Shown here one piece after another: positions 1-7,666 of a stretch of 10,449 nucleotides of DNA. Source of the DNA: an uncultured Chryseolinea sp. (GTDB taxonomy: Bacteria > Bacteroidota > Bacteroidia > Cytophagales > Cyclobacteriaceae); assembly GCA_946478915.1 (NCBI GenBank), contig CAMLER010000119.1, positions 1-10,449 of the forward strand, given 5' to 3'. The position numbers and the translations under genes are program-made. Under the pieces are notes generated by a model, which had not been told where the DNA came from, did not search any database, and saw nothing but the letters and a program-made list of their open reading frames with translations. Every line of letters starts with the position of its first letter. The first letter of the stretch is position 1.

Positions 1-1118
1 TCCGTGGTGTAAAACAAAAAGCGATTGATCTTGTAAAACGAAAGCAGATCCAGAAGTCGCAGGATCGTTTCTTTTGTTTGAAAATTTCTGCTTACGTCAA
101 GGTGAAGGCCACGAAACGCAAAACGTGGAGCATCCTTGATACTAACGAATGGCAGCAATATACTTGCAGACTTTTTTTGATACGCAGATACCGGTATTAA
201 CGCACGGAGACTTTGAATACCATAAAAGACACCGGCACTGTCGCTACCTTTGATTGTAACGCCGTCAGTGTTTACTTTTAATGAGTACGCTTCCTTTGAA
301 ATACCGTTCACATTTGTATTTTCTAACCATAGCGTGATTAGCTTCTTGCTCGATGGTGTAGTTACCAGCTTAAAATCGGTGCCGGTTACATCCTTTAAAA
401 CCGATGCGAGATAGGTGGCTTCCTTTAGAAGATCATATTGATAATAGATTTCCAATTCGTTCGTAACGGTCAGGCTATCTGCAATCGTCTGCATTATGAC
501 CGGAGACGGGATTATGGGATTTATTTCCGACGCCGCAACCGGTTCGAGTTCAAGGTTATTTTTATAAGACCACTCAGCGGTAGGAATAGGTTCCTGGTCG
601 TCCCTATTTCGGTTGATCTGGTCAGGGTTTGTAAACGGGGTCCAAGTGTAATCCTTAACCTCGACGATCTCTTTCTCAACTCCCGCTTCGTCATAAAAAA
701 CAAAGTATAGTCCAAGTGGACGATCTGTTTCTTTGATTACTCCCTCGATCCCGTTGTAGTTTATAGTTATTGTTTGGTTCGGTTTCAAACTGAAATTTGG
801 ATTTGGGGTCATTTTATACCAATCACCGTTTATGTGATAAAGGGTAGCAGGTTGCGGCTTTTCAGAGACTAAAATCTCGCGGGGCGCCATGTTGAAAAAA
901 AGCGCCCAGTTTTTATCTGATAATGTTCGTCCACTATTATTCTTCAAGTCAAATTTAGCGGCGAACACATTTTCTTTGTCGGTAAGATTGGTGGTCAATT
1001 CCCAATGAACCGCGACAGACTCATCATTTTCACCTTTCTTTTCACTGGAACAACCGGCAAAAACTAAAACCAATAGAAGGAGGACAGGTAAGTAAGAATA
1101 GTTTCGCAGTGCCGGCAT
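1..1118 (-). CDS. GH20 beta-N-acetylhexosaminidase lipoprotein, N-terminal half (cut by window edge)
   Basis: Predicted exo-acting beta-N-acetylhexosaminidase that releases terminal GlcNAc/GalNAc from chitooligosaccharides or glycans outside the cytoplasm. The reading frame is open from the ATG at 1118 to the left edge (372 codons, no stop). A lipoprotein signal ends in the lipobox VFAGC with Cys23. Residues about 36-190 resemble the CHB_HEX carbohydrate-binding domain (VHWELTTNL, NNSRTTLSDKNWALFFN, LYFVFYDE). Residues about 200-325 fit the alpha/beta GH20b domain (VNTDGVTIKGSDSAGVFYGIQ). The catalytic barrel opens at about 332 with RFAFRGLHLDVSRNF. The catalytic Asp-Glu pair lies beyond the edge, so activity cannot be judged. 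Full-length relatives with this architecture are roughly 650-850 residues, so about half is present. It starts 17 bp after the nagX stop, which implies co-transcription. There is no Shine-Dalgarno sequence, as is usual in Bacteroidota. Confidence 0.9.
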   Translation of the reverse strand, partial: MPALRNYSYLPVLLLLVLVFAGCSSEKKGENDESVAVHWELTTNLTDKENVFAAKFDLKNNSGRTLSDKNWALFFNMAPREILVSEKPQPATLYHINGDWYKMTPNPNFSLKPNQTITINYNGIEGVIKETDRPLGLYFVFYDEAGVEKEIVEVKDYTWTPFTNPDQINRNRDDQEPIPTAEWSYKNNLELEPVAASEINPIIPSPVIMQTIADSLTVTNELEIYYQYDLLKEATYLASVLKDVTGTDFKLVTTPSSKKLITLWLENTNVNGISKEAYSLKVNTDGVTIKGSDSAGVFYGIQSLRALIPVSAYQKKSASILLPFVSIKDAPRFAFRGLHLDVSRNFQTKETILRLLDLLSFYKINRFLFYTT

Positions 1119-1135
1119 GAAAGGAATAGCTATAG

Positions 1136-2248
1136 TTATAGTCTGACAAAGATTTTCTTTTTATATAAAAAGTAGGCAATAAAGAAATTGACAATGACGA
1201 AAATAATAGCATATAACATGCTGGCCAGTTCAGGCGCAAAACCTATACTGGTAAGTGCTAACATAAAATGCTGGTTTAGCGAAGCAGAACCAAAACTAAC
1301 GCCGTAGAAGATAATGGAGATAATATCCGAAAGTACATAGATGGCAATTGCGTTTGCGCCAAAAATAATCCCGGGCTTCGTTCCACTTGTATAGTTACGG
1401 ATATCGACAACGTAGTACATGGTTCCCAATAGCAAGGAAGCTAAACCCGAAGTAACCAGCACATATGAACTGCTCCATAAATTTTTGTTCACGGGAAATG
1501 CGAGACCCCAGATATAACCAGCAACGAGTGCGATGAACCCGCACACCAGCAAAATAACTGCTTTTTCATAGGATGTCCTTTTACTGAGCAGCAGATGCCC
1601 TGCCAACAGACCAGTAATACCTGTAACAATTGCCGGAAAGGTACTAAGTATGCCTTCCGGGTCCCATGTACCCTGCCACATCCTTCCCGGCAATAGAACA
1701 CTGTCGACCCAGGCGGCAAGATTTACGCCTTTCTCGAGAGACACTTCGCCTATCCCTGGCGTTGGTATCAGTGTCATGGCCAGCCAGTAGACGACGAGAA
1801 TGATCGCACCGAGAATAGCCTGGAATCTGATAGATGTGTTTAAAAAAATAAAGGAACATGCCAGGAAAACGATCGAGATTCGTTGCAACACGCCTGCAAA
1901 ACGAATGTTCCCAAACTCAAAATTGGGTATCAAACTTAAGATAATTCCGACAGCAAATATCTTGATTGCACGAATGACTATTTTCCTGTAGAGAGCATTT
2001 TTAGGAGTGTTTTTTTCGAGCAGCTTCGTAAAGGATAAAGTAATGGACACGCCGACTATGAAAAGAAAAAATGGGAACACCAGATCGGTGGGTGTCAAAC
2101 CATCCCATTCCGCATGCTCCAAGGGTGGATAAATGTGTTCCCAAGTTCCCGGGTAGTTCACCAAAATCATTCCGGCTATGGTAAACCCACGCATCGCGTC
2201 CAGGGAGATTAACCGACCCATTGGGTTTTCTATTTTCGAGGTATGCAT
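1136..2248 (-). CDS. nagX: NagX/HGSNAT-type membrane N-acetyltransferase (DUF5009/COG4299)
   Basis: A 370-residue polytopic membrane protein related to human heparan-alpha-glucosaminide N-acetyltransferase and to bacterial NagX of GlcNAc/chitin utilisation clusters. The N-terminus carries the family signature RLISLDAMRGFTIAGMILVN (residues 12-31), then LEHAEWDGLTPTDLVFPFF with His45. By my alignment His45 matches the histidine proposed to be acetylated in HGSNAT. About ten further hydrophobic segments follow, ending in a basic tail. The family moves an acetyl group from cytoplasmic acetyl-CoA across the membrane onto a terminal glucosamine. Which substrate bacterial NagX uses is not well established. 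The gene begins 35 bp after the large lipoprotein and ends 17 bp before the GH20 gene, so the acetyltransferase and hexosaminidase are very probably expressed together. Met10 is an alternative start; Met1 is kept because nothing argues against it. Confidence 0.87.
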   Translation of the reverse strand: MHTSKIENPMGRLISLDAMRGFTIAGMILVNYPGTWEHIYPPLEHAEWDGLTPTDLVFPFFLFIVGVSITLSFTKLLEKNTPKNALYRKIVIRAIKIFAVGIILSLIPNFEFGNIRFAGVLQRISIVFLACSFIFLNTSIRFQAILGAIILVVYWLAMTLIPTPGIGEVSLEKGVNLAAWVDSVLLPGRMWQGTWDPEGILSTFPAIVTGITGLLAGHLLLSKRTSYEKAVILLVCGFIALVAGYIWGLAFPVNKNLWSSSYVLVTSGLASLLLGTMYYVVDIRNYTSGTKPGIIFGANAIAIYVLSDIISIIFYGVSFGSASLNQHFMLALTSIGFAPELASMLYAIIFVIVNFFIAYFLYKKKIFVRL

Positions 2249-2283
2249 ATATGATATTTATCCGGTAATATTAATCGGAAAAA

Positions 2284-4527
2284 TCAAACATCCGAATCTT
2301 CCTCTCCCTCCGGACCGCCAATCACCTCAAGATATCTTCCTAACCAGTATGGCAGTAACCAGATATCGCCTGCACTATACTCAGAAGTACCGTTGTCTCC
2401 GCCATCCAGGTCAAAGCGATTCGCATTGTGCCGGCTAACCGGCAGTTCGCTCGCAGGCAATACTTCCTTTGTCGTTTGTTCACGGAAATTGGGCTCCACT
2501 ATCTCAATGTCTTTCCTATGGCTGTTGGCAATCTTCCAATGTATCAAATCCAGCGGATACTCCTGAAGATACCAAATGGCTTCGTTCAAGTCAAAATTGT
2601 CAACACCAGTCAATGCAGTGAAAATATTCCATGCTCCCTCCTTCTCCGGTCGTTCAATTTCCCAATGATCTACAATAGCCTCTTTAAACCGGGCCTTCAG
2701 CGAATCATTAAAAGCATAGCGATACAAACCCCAGTATCCGACAAAATACATTTCATCGTCAGAATGATTCCATGATTCTGAAAGCATTTTGCTCCAGTCG
2801 TCTGCACTCTCATCGGCTCTCTTGATTTTACTCATCGGGTACATCAAATTTTCAAAATACCCGTGTTCATTCATCAGCTCAAACGCCTTATCCTTATAGA
2901 TTTCCTTTTTGGTAAAATGATATGCAGTTTGAAGCATTGCGATAATATTGGAAGAGTTGATCTTGCGATCACCGACTCCTACTGGTCGCGCATTTACATA
3001 TTTTGGATTCCATTTCCCCCAGAGCGTTGGTTCACCATTCCAATCTACCAGATAGAAATCGTTATCGACAGTATGCTGCATCAGGGAGTCGATCAATGCT
3101 ACCGCTCTTGTTTGAAGGTCTTTCTGATCGTCTAATAACTCAGCCATCGCACCAAAGACGAAAATGTGACCAATAGCCTCGTCGCTACTGGTTGTTGACT
3201 TCCAGTCCCATTCCGGATCTCTGGACCTTCGCCACGGTTTATCGTCATACTTGTACCCTGTCCGTTCAAAAGATCTGGATGGGAAACCTTTCACACCATT
3301 TATTGCGTACAGGCGCTCCATTGCATCCATCGACTCTTTCATGTTTTGAAGCGCATCAGCCGACTTTGTTACCTTATATCGAAAGACTTCCGCTGCAAGG
3401 TACATGGAAGTCCAAAGACCATCGTTATCGGAATCTTCAAGCGATCCCGTAGCCAGGCTTCCGTTCTGCATATATCCAAGCGTTGCATTGAAGCCATGCC
3501 TGATATGTCGGGAACGAACCTGCTGCTGGTAATACATTGCCTTTTCAAACAAGGTCATTTCCTTGAAGCAAATTCGGGATAGTCCTTTGTCCGTTAAAAC
3601 CAGAACTGAATTCTCTGGACCTTTCTCGATATCGATCACGTGATCTGAAGGTAACCATCGCTTTGACGCATAGTAAATGAACTTGCCCTTTTCATCGGTG
3701 GTAAATGCTCCTCTCGTAGTTCCATACCAAACCTTGCCATCAATTTCCTGAACTGTTGTTATTTCCGTCCAGGGAAGTCTTGTGACTACATTTCCTTTCT
3801 GTTGTTTCGAATGAGCATCTAAAAGTAGATACCCGTTTCCGGTTCCAATCACAATATCTTTTGCATTGTTGGTCAGGGCAAAGCAGGTGAAATTCTGACC
3901 GGAGAATGCTTTAATCAGAGTTTTATCTTTTTCAGAAAACGTAGAAACAGAACTCTCGCTTAAAAGCAAGAATTCATTTCGAGTCTGGTCAAAAATGATG
4001 TCGATTATCAGGTCGGATGACTTTCCTTCCCACAGAACTCTTGAATCCTTCAAGAGTTGCAGCGCAGTACCATCTGAAATGAGAAAAGAAAATGTCTCCC
4101 CCCCGGCAAATAATGTTGCTCCCGGCATGGTGTGGCGGGAGAACAGCTCACCAGCCCAGGCGTTGCTGAGCACCGCTTTATCGTCAATGTACACAAACTG
4201 ACTGTCGTAGAGTGCAAGGTTTGCGATCTTCTTATCGCCCATGGGTCGGTAGGTTTTGTCCGCTACCAATTTTCCCGGATAGAGGAACTCACCTGCGAAA
4301 GGCTTGAGCAGTCCCGCTGATGAATAGATTTGTACGACACCGTTGCGATCAGTATATGCCCGTTTAAGAATGACTCCCTCCTGGTCTAGATCAAATTTTA
4401 TGGTGTAGTCCTGGAAAAATGGTTTGTCCTCATGTACGGTTCGCGCTCCGGGATCCTTTTTTTCAGAGCATGACCAAACCAAAAGCAATATTAAAAATCC
4501 ATAAACGGAACTACCAGCCTTTTTCAT
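2284..4527 (-). CDS. Large lipoprotein: beta-propeller-like N-terminal half plus alpha/alpha-toroid-like C-terminal half, function unknown
   Basis: I do not recognise a named family for the whole protein. The ATG at 4527 gives 747 residues. It is preferred over a TTG at 4578 because it leads straight into a lipoprotein signal (MKKAGSS, then FLILLLVWSC, Cys20), and because the longer form would run through a candidate promoter and inverted repeat. Residues about 40-320 are beta-rich and repetitive. VWYGTTRGAFTTDEKG, followed by LPSDHVIDI and ENSVLVLTDKGLSRI, resembles two-component-regulator propeller (reg_prop) blades. From about 325 the protein is helical and rich in Trp, Tyr and acidic residues (GSLEDSDNDGLWTSMYLAAE at 361-380; DPEWDWKSTTSSDEAIGH at 437-454; WNHSDDEMYFVGYWGLYRYAF at 586-605, read in part). 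This recalls (alpha/alpha)6-barrel carbohydrate-active enzymes. The paired acidic clusters could be catalytic, but that is inference. It lies between a phosphatase-superfamily gene and nagX. Confidence 0.8.
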   Translation of the reverse strand: MKKAGSSVYGFLILLLVWSCSEKKDPGARTVHEDKPFFQDYTIKFDLDQEGVILKRAYTDRNGVVQIYSSAGLLKPFAGEFLYPGKLVADKTYRPMGDKKIANLALYDSQFVYIDDKAVLSNAWAGELFSRHTMPGATLFAGGETFSFLISDGTALQLLKDSRVLWEGKSSDLIIDIIFDQTRNEFLLLSESSVSTFSEKDKTLIKAFSGQNFTCFALTNNAKDIVIGTGNGYLLLDAHSKQQKGNVVTRLPWTEITTVQEIDGKVWYGTTRGAFTTDEKGKFIYYASKRWLPSDHVIDIEKGPENSVLVLTDKGLSRICFKEMTLFEKAMYYQQQVRSRHIRHGFNATLGYMQNGSLATGSLEDSDNDGLWTSMYLAAEVFRYKVTKSADALQNMKESMDAMERLYAINGVKGFPSRSFERTGYKYDDKPWRRSRDPEWDWKSTTSSDEAIGHIFVFGAMAELLDDQKDLQTRAVALIDSLMQHTVDNDFYLVDWNGEPTLWGKWNPKYVNARPVGVGDRKINSSNIIAMLQTAYHFTKKEIYKDKAFELMNEHGYFENLMYPMSKIKRADESADDWSKMLSESWNHSDDEMYFVGYWGLYRYAFNDSLKARFKEAIVDHWEIERPEKEGAWNIFTALTGVDNFDLNEAIWYLQEYPLDLIHWKIANSHRKDIEIVEPNFREQTTKEVLPASELPVSRHNANRFDLDGGDNGTSEYSAGDIWLLPYWLGRYLEVIGGPEGEEDSDV

Positions 4528-4534
4528 GTGATAC

Positions 4535-4577
4535 TGTTTTATCCTTCTAAATACTTGAAACAGACAAGGATAAAACA
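4535..4577 (-). repeat. 12-bp perfect inverted repeat upstream of the large lipoprotein gene
   Basis: The arms TGTTTTATCCTT (4535-4546) and AAGGATAAAACA (4566-4577) are exact reverse complements separated by 19 bases. The near arm ends 7 bases before the ATG at 4527. The far arm overlaps the 3' end of a candidate -7 box. No T-run follows on either strand, so it is not an intrinsic terminator. It could be a protein-binding site spanning the transcription start, or an AU-rich leader hairpin over the initiation region. Confidence 0.75.
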
Positions 4578-4583
4578 AAATTA
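4576..4583 (-). promoter_or_regulatory. Candidate Bacteroidota -7 box for the large lipoprotein gene
   Basis: On the minus strand the bases read TAATTTTG, an exact match to TAnnTTTG, about 50 bases upstream of the ATG at 4527. No clear -33 TTTG lies at the normal distance, and the best partner (TTTC) is too close. The call therefore rests on the -7 box alone. If it is real, nagX and the GH20 gene would be partly uncoupled from the two upstream phosphatase genes. Confidence 0.4.
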
Positions 4584-4630
4584 TGGGCCGCGCGTATCGA
4601 AATTACGTTTATAAAGGAGGCTTTTGCGAA

Positions 4631-5746
4631 TCAGTTCCTGCGATCGGCGCCTTTTGAACTTGATAACGCACTCTCAATAACATCTCCCACCTTTTTCTCA
4701 TTGGTGTAATCAATCCCTAAAAAGGCAGCCGCTGTTTTTGCCACTTGATTTTGATATAACTGCATCTTTGCTTTTTGCTCACCGTGCGCAGGGGTATCTG
4801 GACCGATCACGGCAAACCAGATCTGATCTGCGCCGGCAATTTCATCACCATGATGCTTCCATGTATCGAGGGGAACGGTGCCACGCCCGTGATCAGTTGT
4901 AATCAAAAAAGTCGTTTTACCTTTATAGGCAGGGTTGGACTGAGTCCACATCCAAAGTTCGCGGATGAATTGATCTGTGCGATTTGCCGATTTCAAATAT
5001 TCATCGTAGTCCCCGTCGTGAGCAAAATCATCGGTTTCACCATATGAAATGTAAACGACTTTGGGTTTGTTCTTTTTTAAATATTCAAACGCATAGTAAT
5101 GCGTAAAAGCATCCTGCCGAACGCTGCCCCAATGACCAGGGATTCTTGGCTGAAGTTCATTAAGGAAAAGTTCGCGTTCTGTCAACTTAGTACCTGAGGC
5201 AATTTCGTAGCCACCATTCACCGGAATGCGACTTCTTTTTTCGTTGATGATAAAGGGAATGACATCCCAGGATGCAAAGGCTGCAACCTTTCCAGAATAC
5301 TTTTTCTGCTTATTTAAAAATTCCAGAACGGTAATATTGGGATTATCAATTTTATTATTGCTGTGGATCCTCTCATCGTCTGCAAAACCACAGAGTATTT
5401 CATTATACCCGGGATATGAAAACCACATTGTGTTGGAACAGTTGACATTGTTGCCATGCATTCGGTTGCCGTAGAGCTGTCCTTCTGAAGAAATTGTATT
5501 CCAAAAAAACGGCATCAATTTGGTCCTCCTTTCGATTGGTGTCGGAGCCCAATACAAAGAAGAAATTTCTTTTGAATTGGAAGTAAACTCCTTGTGGTTT
5601 ATCAACGCGGAATCAGCACCTGTAAAAAGTTCCTGCCATCTGAGGCCGTCGAATGTGATAATAAAAACATTCTCTGTTTTAAGGTTTGATTGTGCATTTG
5701 CTAAAAGTGAAAGGGTGAGAACAATGCAACTGAATAGATATCTCAT
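4631..5746 (-). CDS. Exported alkaline-phosphatase-superfamily enzyme (phosphodiesterase/phosphatase type)
   Basis: A 371-residue enzyme with a Sec signal peptide (MRYLFSCIVLTLSLLANA, probable cut before Gln19), hence periplasmic or secreted. The superfamily metal and nucleophile sites are visible. Asp33 sits in FIITFDGLRW. FSYPGYNEILCG (109-120) aligns with the NPP-type nucleophile loop TFPNHYSIVTG and puts Ser110 at the nucleophile position. TDDFAHDG (238-245) supplies an Asp and His243. TTDHGRG gives Asp285/His286, and KHHGDE gives His298/His299. This complete set predicts a two-metal phosphate- or sulfate-ester hydrolase. The nucleophile residue and overall shape favour phosphoesters over sulfatase chemistry, because no Cys/Ser-x-Pro-x-Arg sulfatase signature is present. 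The substrate cannot be read from the sequence. It sits 86 bp downstream of the metallophosphoesterase gene and 103 bp upstream of the large lipoprotein. Confidence 0.88.
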   Translation of the reverse strand: MRYLFSCIVLTLSLLANAQSNLKTENVFIITFDGLRWQELFTGADSALINHKEFTSNSKEISSLYWAPTPIERRTKLMPFFWNTISSEGQLYGNRMHGNNVNCSNTMWFSYPGYNEILCGFADDERIHSNNKIDNPNITVLEFLNKQKKYSGKVAAFASWDVIPFIINEKRSRIPVNGGYEIASGTKLTERELFLNELQPRIPGHWGSVRQDAFTHYYAFEYLKKNKPKVVYISYGETDDFAHDGDYDEYLKSANRTDQFIRELWMWTQSNPAYKGKTTFLITTDHGRGTVPLDTWKHHGDEIAGADQIWFAVIGPDTPAHGEQKAKMQLYQNQVAKTAAAFLGIDYTNEKKVGDVIESALSSSKGADRRN

Positions 5747-5832
5747 TATACTTGTTTTTAGGTGGATGTATTTCGATTATACATAGTCAAATATCAAGAA
5801 AAATAAAATCACCAAGGGCAACGATCGTCCGA

Positions 5833-7614
5833 TTACTTCCGAATTTCAAACTTATCCCTGACTGCACCACTTGCATCAACCGCACTATAGGTCAACACAC
5901 TTCCTTTGATCTCCATTCGCTGATAAAAATATCCATGATCAAATTGTTTAACGGCATAAGGTTCGGCAGTCATATTATTGTGGCTGCTGGGGATGCTAAT
6001 TGAAATAGCATAGACGGTTCCCTTGTCAAAAGAGTCAACCACTTTGCCATTATTCATGGGACGTGAGCGCATGTAATAATGAATATGGCCGCCCATTACC
6101 ATATCCACATGATATTTATCAAACAGTGGAACCCAGGCTTCCTGTATGTCAGCATACGGCTCCTCAAAATTGTAAGGAGGAAAATGAAAGATCGCGAATT
6201 TCCACGTCGCTTTTGATGACGAAAGTTTCTCCTCTATCCACGCAGTGTGATCGGAAACCTCGGACGTAGCATCAATCATCAGGAACAATGCGTTCCCATA
6301 TTCGAAGGAATAAGAGGATTCATCCTCGACTTCTGGTGGACCGTTTTTTGGAAGGCTAAACAGGTCGTAATACAATTGCGCTCCCAAACCATCCTGCCTG
6401 TCGTGGTTGCCTGGTACCGGCATAAGGGGTTTTCTTGAAAATACGTCACCCGAATATTGGAATAATTTATCCCAATCATCCCTATTGAGTCCGGTGCTCA
6501 CCACATCGCCAGCAATTGCGTAAAAAGATGCATCTGGATTTTGTCGGTCTGCCAGCGAAACCAATTTACCCGAGTCGGGAAAGCAATGTGTATCACCAAA
6601 CCAAACGAAGCTGAAGTTTTCGCTAATTTCTGCCTGGGTCTCGAATTTGCTGGGGTCCGACCAAGAATGATTTTTCGGCGACCCGACTTGATAGTAGTAA
6701 CGTGTTCCGCTCTTTAGGTTGCTCAACTCCGCCGTAAACCGGTTTATGTAGCGGTCATTAAAAAGCATACGGTCTTCAATAACATTTCGGACCGCATCAA
6801 TCGTTACGGTGTCTTTTCCTGCATCTGTCCAATATCGAACTGCGCCGTCCGATACCGTTGTATTTGTCCGCCATTGGATATCTATTGTTGAAAGCGGTGA
6901 GCGACTCCAGGTAAGTGTGATCTGGTCAGGTTTAGCTGAAGATGGGAAGGGCGTCTGACGAAAGCCTTCTATGATGTGAGATTCGCGCGCACGTCCCCGT
7001 ACTGTCGTGAACAGCTTTTGTCCAATCAACTCTTCTGGTACCTCCGACAGTAACAGGCCTGACCAATCGTGGTATGTAAACGCACCTTTTTTCATTGTAG
7101 AAACCTCATATTCAGCCGGATAAATGTTTGTTATCTCCAATTGGTCGGATGGATCGAGTGCGCCGACGGAAACGAAATAAACGGGACGATGCTTATCAAA
7201 CCCGTTGATACCCAATTTAATTTTTCCAGCAGGATACTCTCGCTGCCAAACTTCGTATTCGTATCCAGTGTCATTTTTCACACGCAGATCCGTTCTCACA
7301 AATCCACTTTCCGGCAACCAAAATGGAAGAGTTTTCTGGTCAATATGGCGCATCAAAGATACGCGTACGGGAACATTGACTGTAAAATATTGATACTGCG
7401 AAGCAAACGCCTTCTTCTCATCAGGCTGTAGGAATTTCAGCACAAAATCCTCATCGACTTCAGCAAACTTTTCTGCCGGCACTTCATTATAAAGGCGGGT
7501 GACAACATTGTCCATCGCCTTGCTAACGGTAAGGCTATCTTCCACCGCAGGCGCTTGCTTACACGCATTTAAAAAAATTACTGCAGTAACTATATGTAAT
7601 GCTTTTTTCATCAT
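5833..7614 (-). CDS. Purple-acid-phosphatase-like metallophosphoesterase lipoprotein
   Basis: A 593-residue lipoprotein (MMKKALHIVTAVIFLNAC, Cys18) predicted to hydrolyse phosphomono- or diesters at the cell envelope. Residues about 19-228 form an N-terminal region I cannot assign. Residues about 229-328 match the Fn3-like N-terminal domain of purple acid phosphatases (ITLTWSRSPLSTIDIQWRTN; LKSGTRYYYQVG). The calcineurin-like catalytic domain runs from about 334 to 560, with all five metal motifs: GDTH (340-343), GDVVS (369-373), PGNHD (401-405), HFPPY (His477) and GGHIH (508-512). The tyrosine ligand of true purple enzymes (GDxxY) is replaced by Ser, and motif I is GDxH. A colourless Mn/Zn/Fe metallophosphoesterase is therefore more likely than a purple one. 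Met1 and Met2 are adjacent ATGs and either may be used. It is the first gene of the minus-strand run, preceded by a promoter and a leader hairpin. Confidence 0.9.
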   Translation of the reverse strand: MMKKALHIVTAVIFLNACKQAPAVEDSLTVSKAMDNVVTRLYNEVPAEKFAEVDEDFVLKFLQPDEKKAFASQYQYFTVNVPVRVSLMRHIDQKTLPFWLPESGFVRTDLRVKNDTGYEYEVWQREYPAGKIKLGINGFDKHRPVYFVSVGALDPSDQLEITNIYPAEYEVSTMKKGAFTYHDWSGLLLSEVPEELIGQKLFTTVRGRARESHIIEGFRQTPFPSSAKPDQITLTWSRSPLSTIDIQWRTNTTVSDGAVRYWTDAGKDTVTIDAVRNVIEDRMLFNDRYINRFTAELSNLKSGTRYYYQVGSPKNHSWSDPSKFETQAEISENFSFVWFGDTHCFPDSGKLVSLADRQNPDASFYAIAGDVVSTGLNRDDWDKLFQYSGDVFSRKPLMPVPGNHDRQDGLGAQLYYDLFSLPKNGPPEVEDESSYSFEYGNALFLMIDATSEVSDHTAWIEEKLSSSKATWKFAIFHFPPYNFEEPYADIQEAWVPLFDKYHVDMVMGGHIHYYMRSRPMNNGKVVDSFDKGTVYAISISIPSSHNNMTAEPYAVKQFDHGYFYQRMEIKGSVLTYSAVDASGAVRDKFEIRK

Positions 7615-7620
7615 TCTAAA

Positions 7621-7658
7621 GAAAAATAAAAGGTCGGCATGAAATCACGCCGACCTTT
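7621..7658 (-). promoter_or_regulatory. Terminator-like stem-loop in the 5' leader of the metallophosphoesterase gene
   Basis: The arms AAAGGTCGGC (7629-7638) and GCCGACCTTT (7649-7658) pair perfectly over 10 bp with a 10-base loop. On the minus strand the stem is followed by TTTTATTTTTC, the form of an intrinsic terminator. The T-run ends only 6-7 bases before the ATG at 7614. The predicted transcription start lies at about 7660-7663, so the hairpin would be at the extreme 5' end of the mRNA. Possible roles are attenuation, protection of the 5' end, or control of initiation. On the plus strand the T-run is only three bases, so termination in that direction is unlikely. Confidence 0.75.
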
Positions 7659-7666
7659 GCCATACC

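Noticed and set aside
438..710. Plus-strand open frame of 90 codons opposite the GH20 gene
   Set aside because: Opposite an uninterrupted GH20 frame with recognisable domains; its Arg-rich content is an antisense artefact.
2262..2278. Imperfect dyad CCGGTAATATTAATCGG in the 35-bp gap upstream of nagX
   Set aside because: The arms are out of register by one base and the core is simple AT sequence; likely chance.
2428..2775. Plus-strand open frame of 115 codons opposite the large lipoprotein gene
   Set aside because: It lies wholly antisense to a well-supported gene, has no domain-like composition and no promoter; a shadow frame.
4613..4620. AAAGGAGG on the plus strand, a strong Shine-Dalgarno-like sequence
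   Set aside because: No plus-strand start codon or plausible gene follows. The region is the spacer between two minus-strand genes, so this is chance.
7069..7431. Plus-strand open frame of 120 codons opposite the metallophosphoesterase gene
   Set aside because: Antisense to a gene with full catalytic motifs; its sequence shows no coherent protein character.
7629..7658. The stem-loop as a plain terminator for a plus-strand transcript
   Set aside because: On the plus strand only three T bases follow the stem, and no plus-strand gene lies upstream of it within the window.
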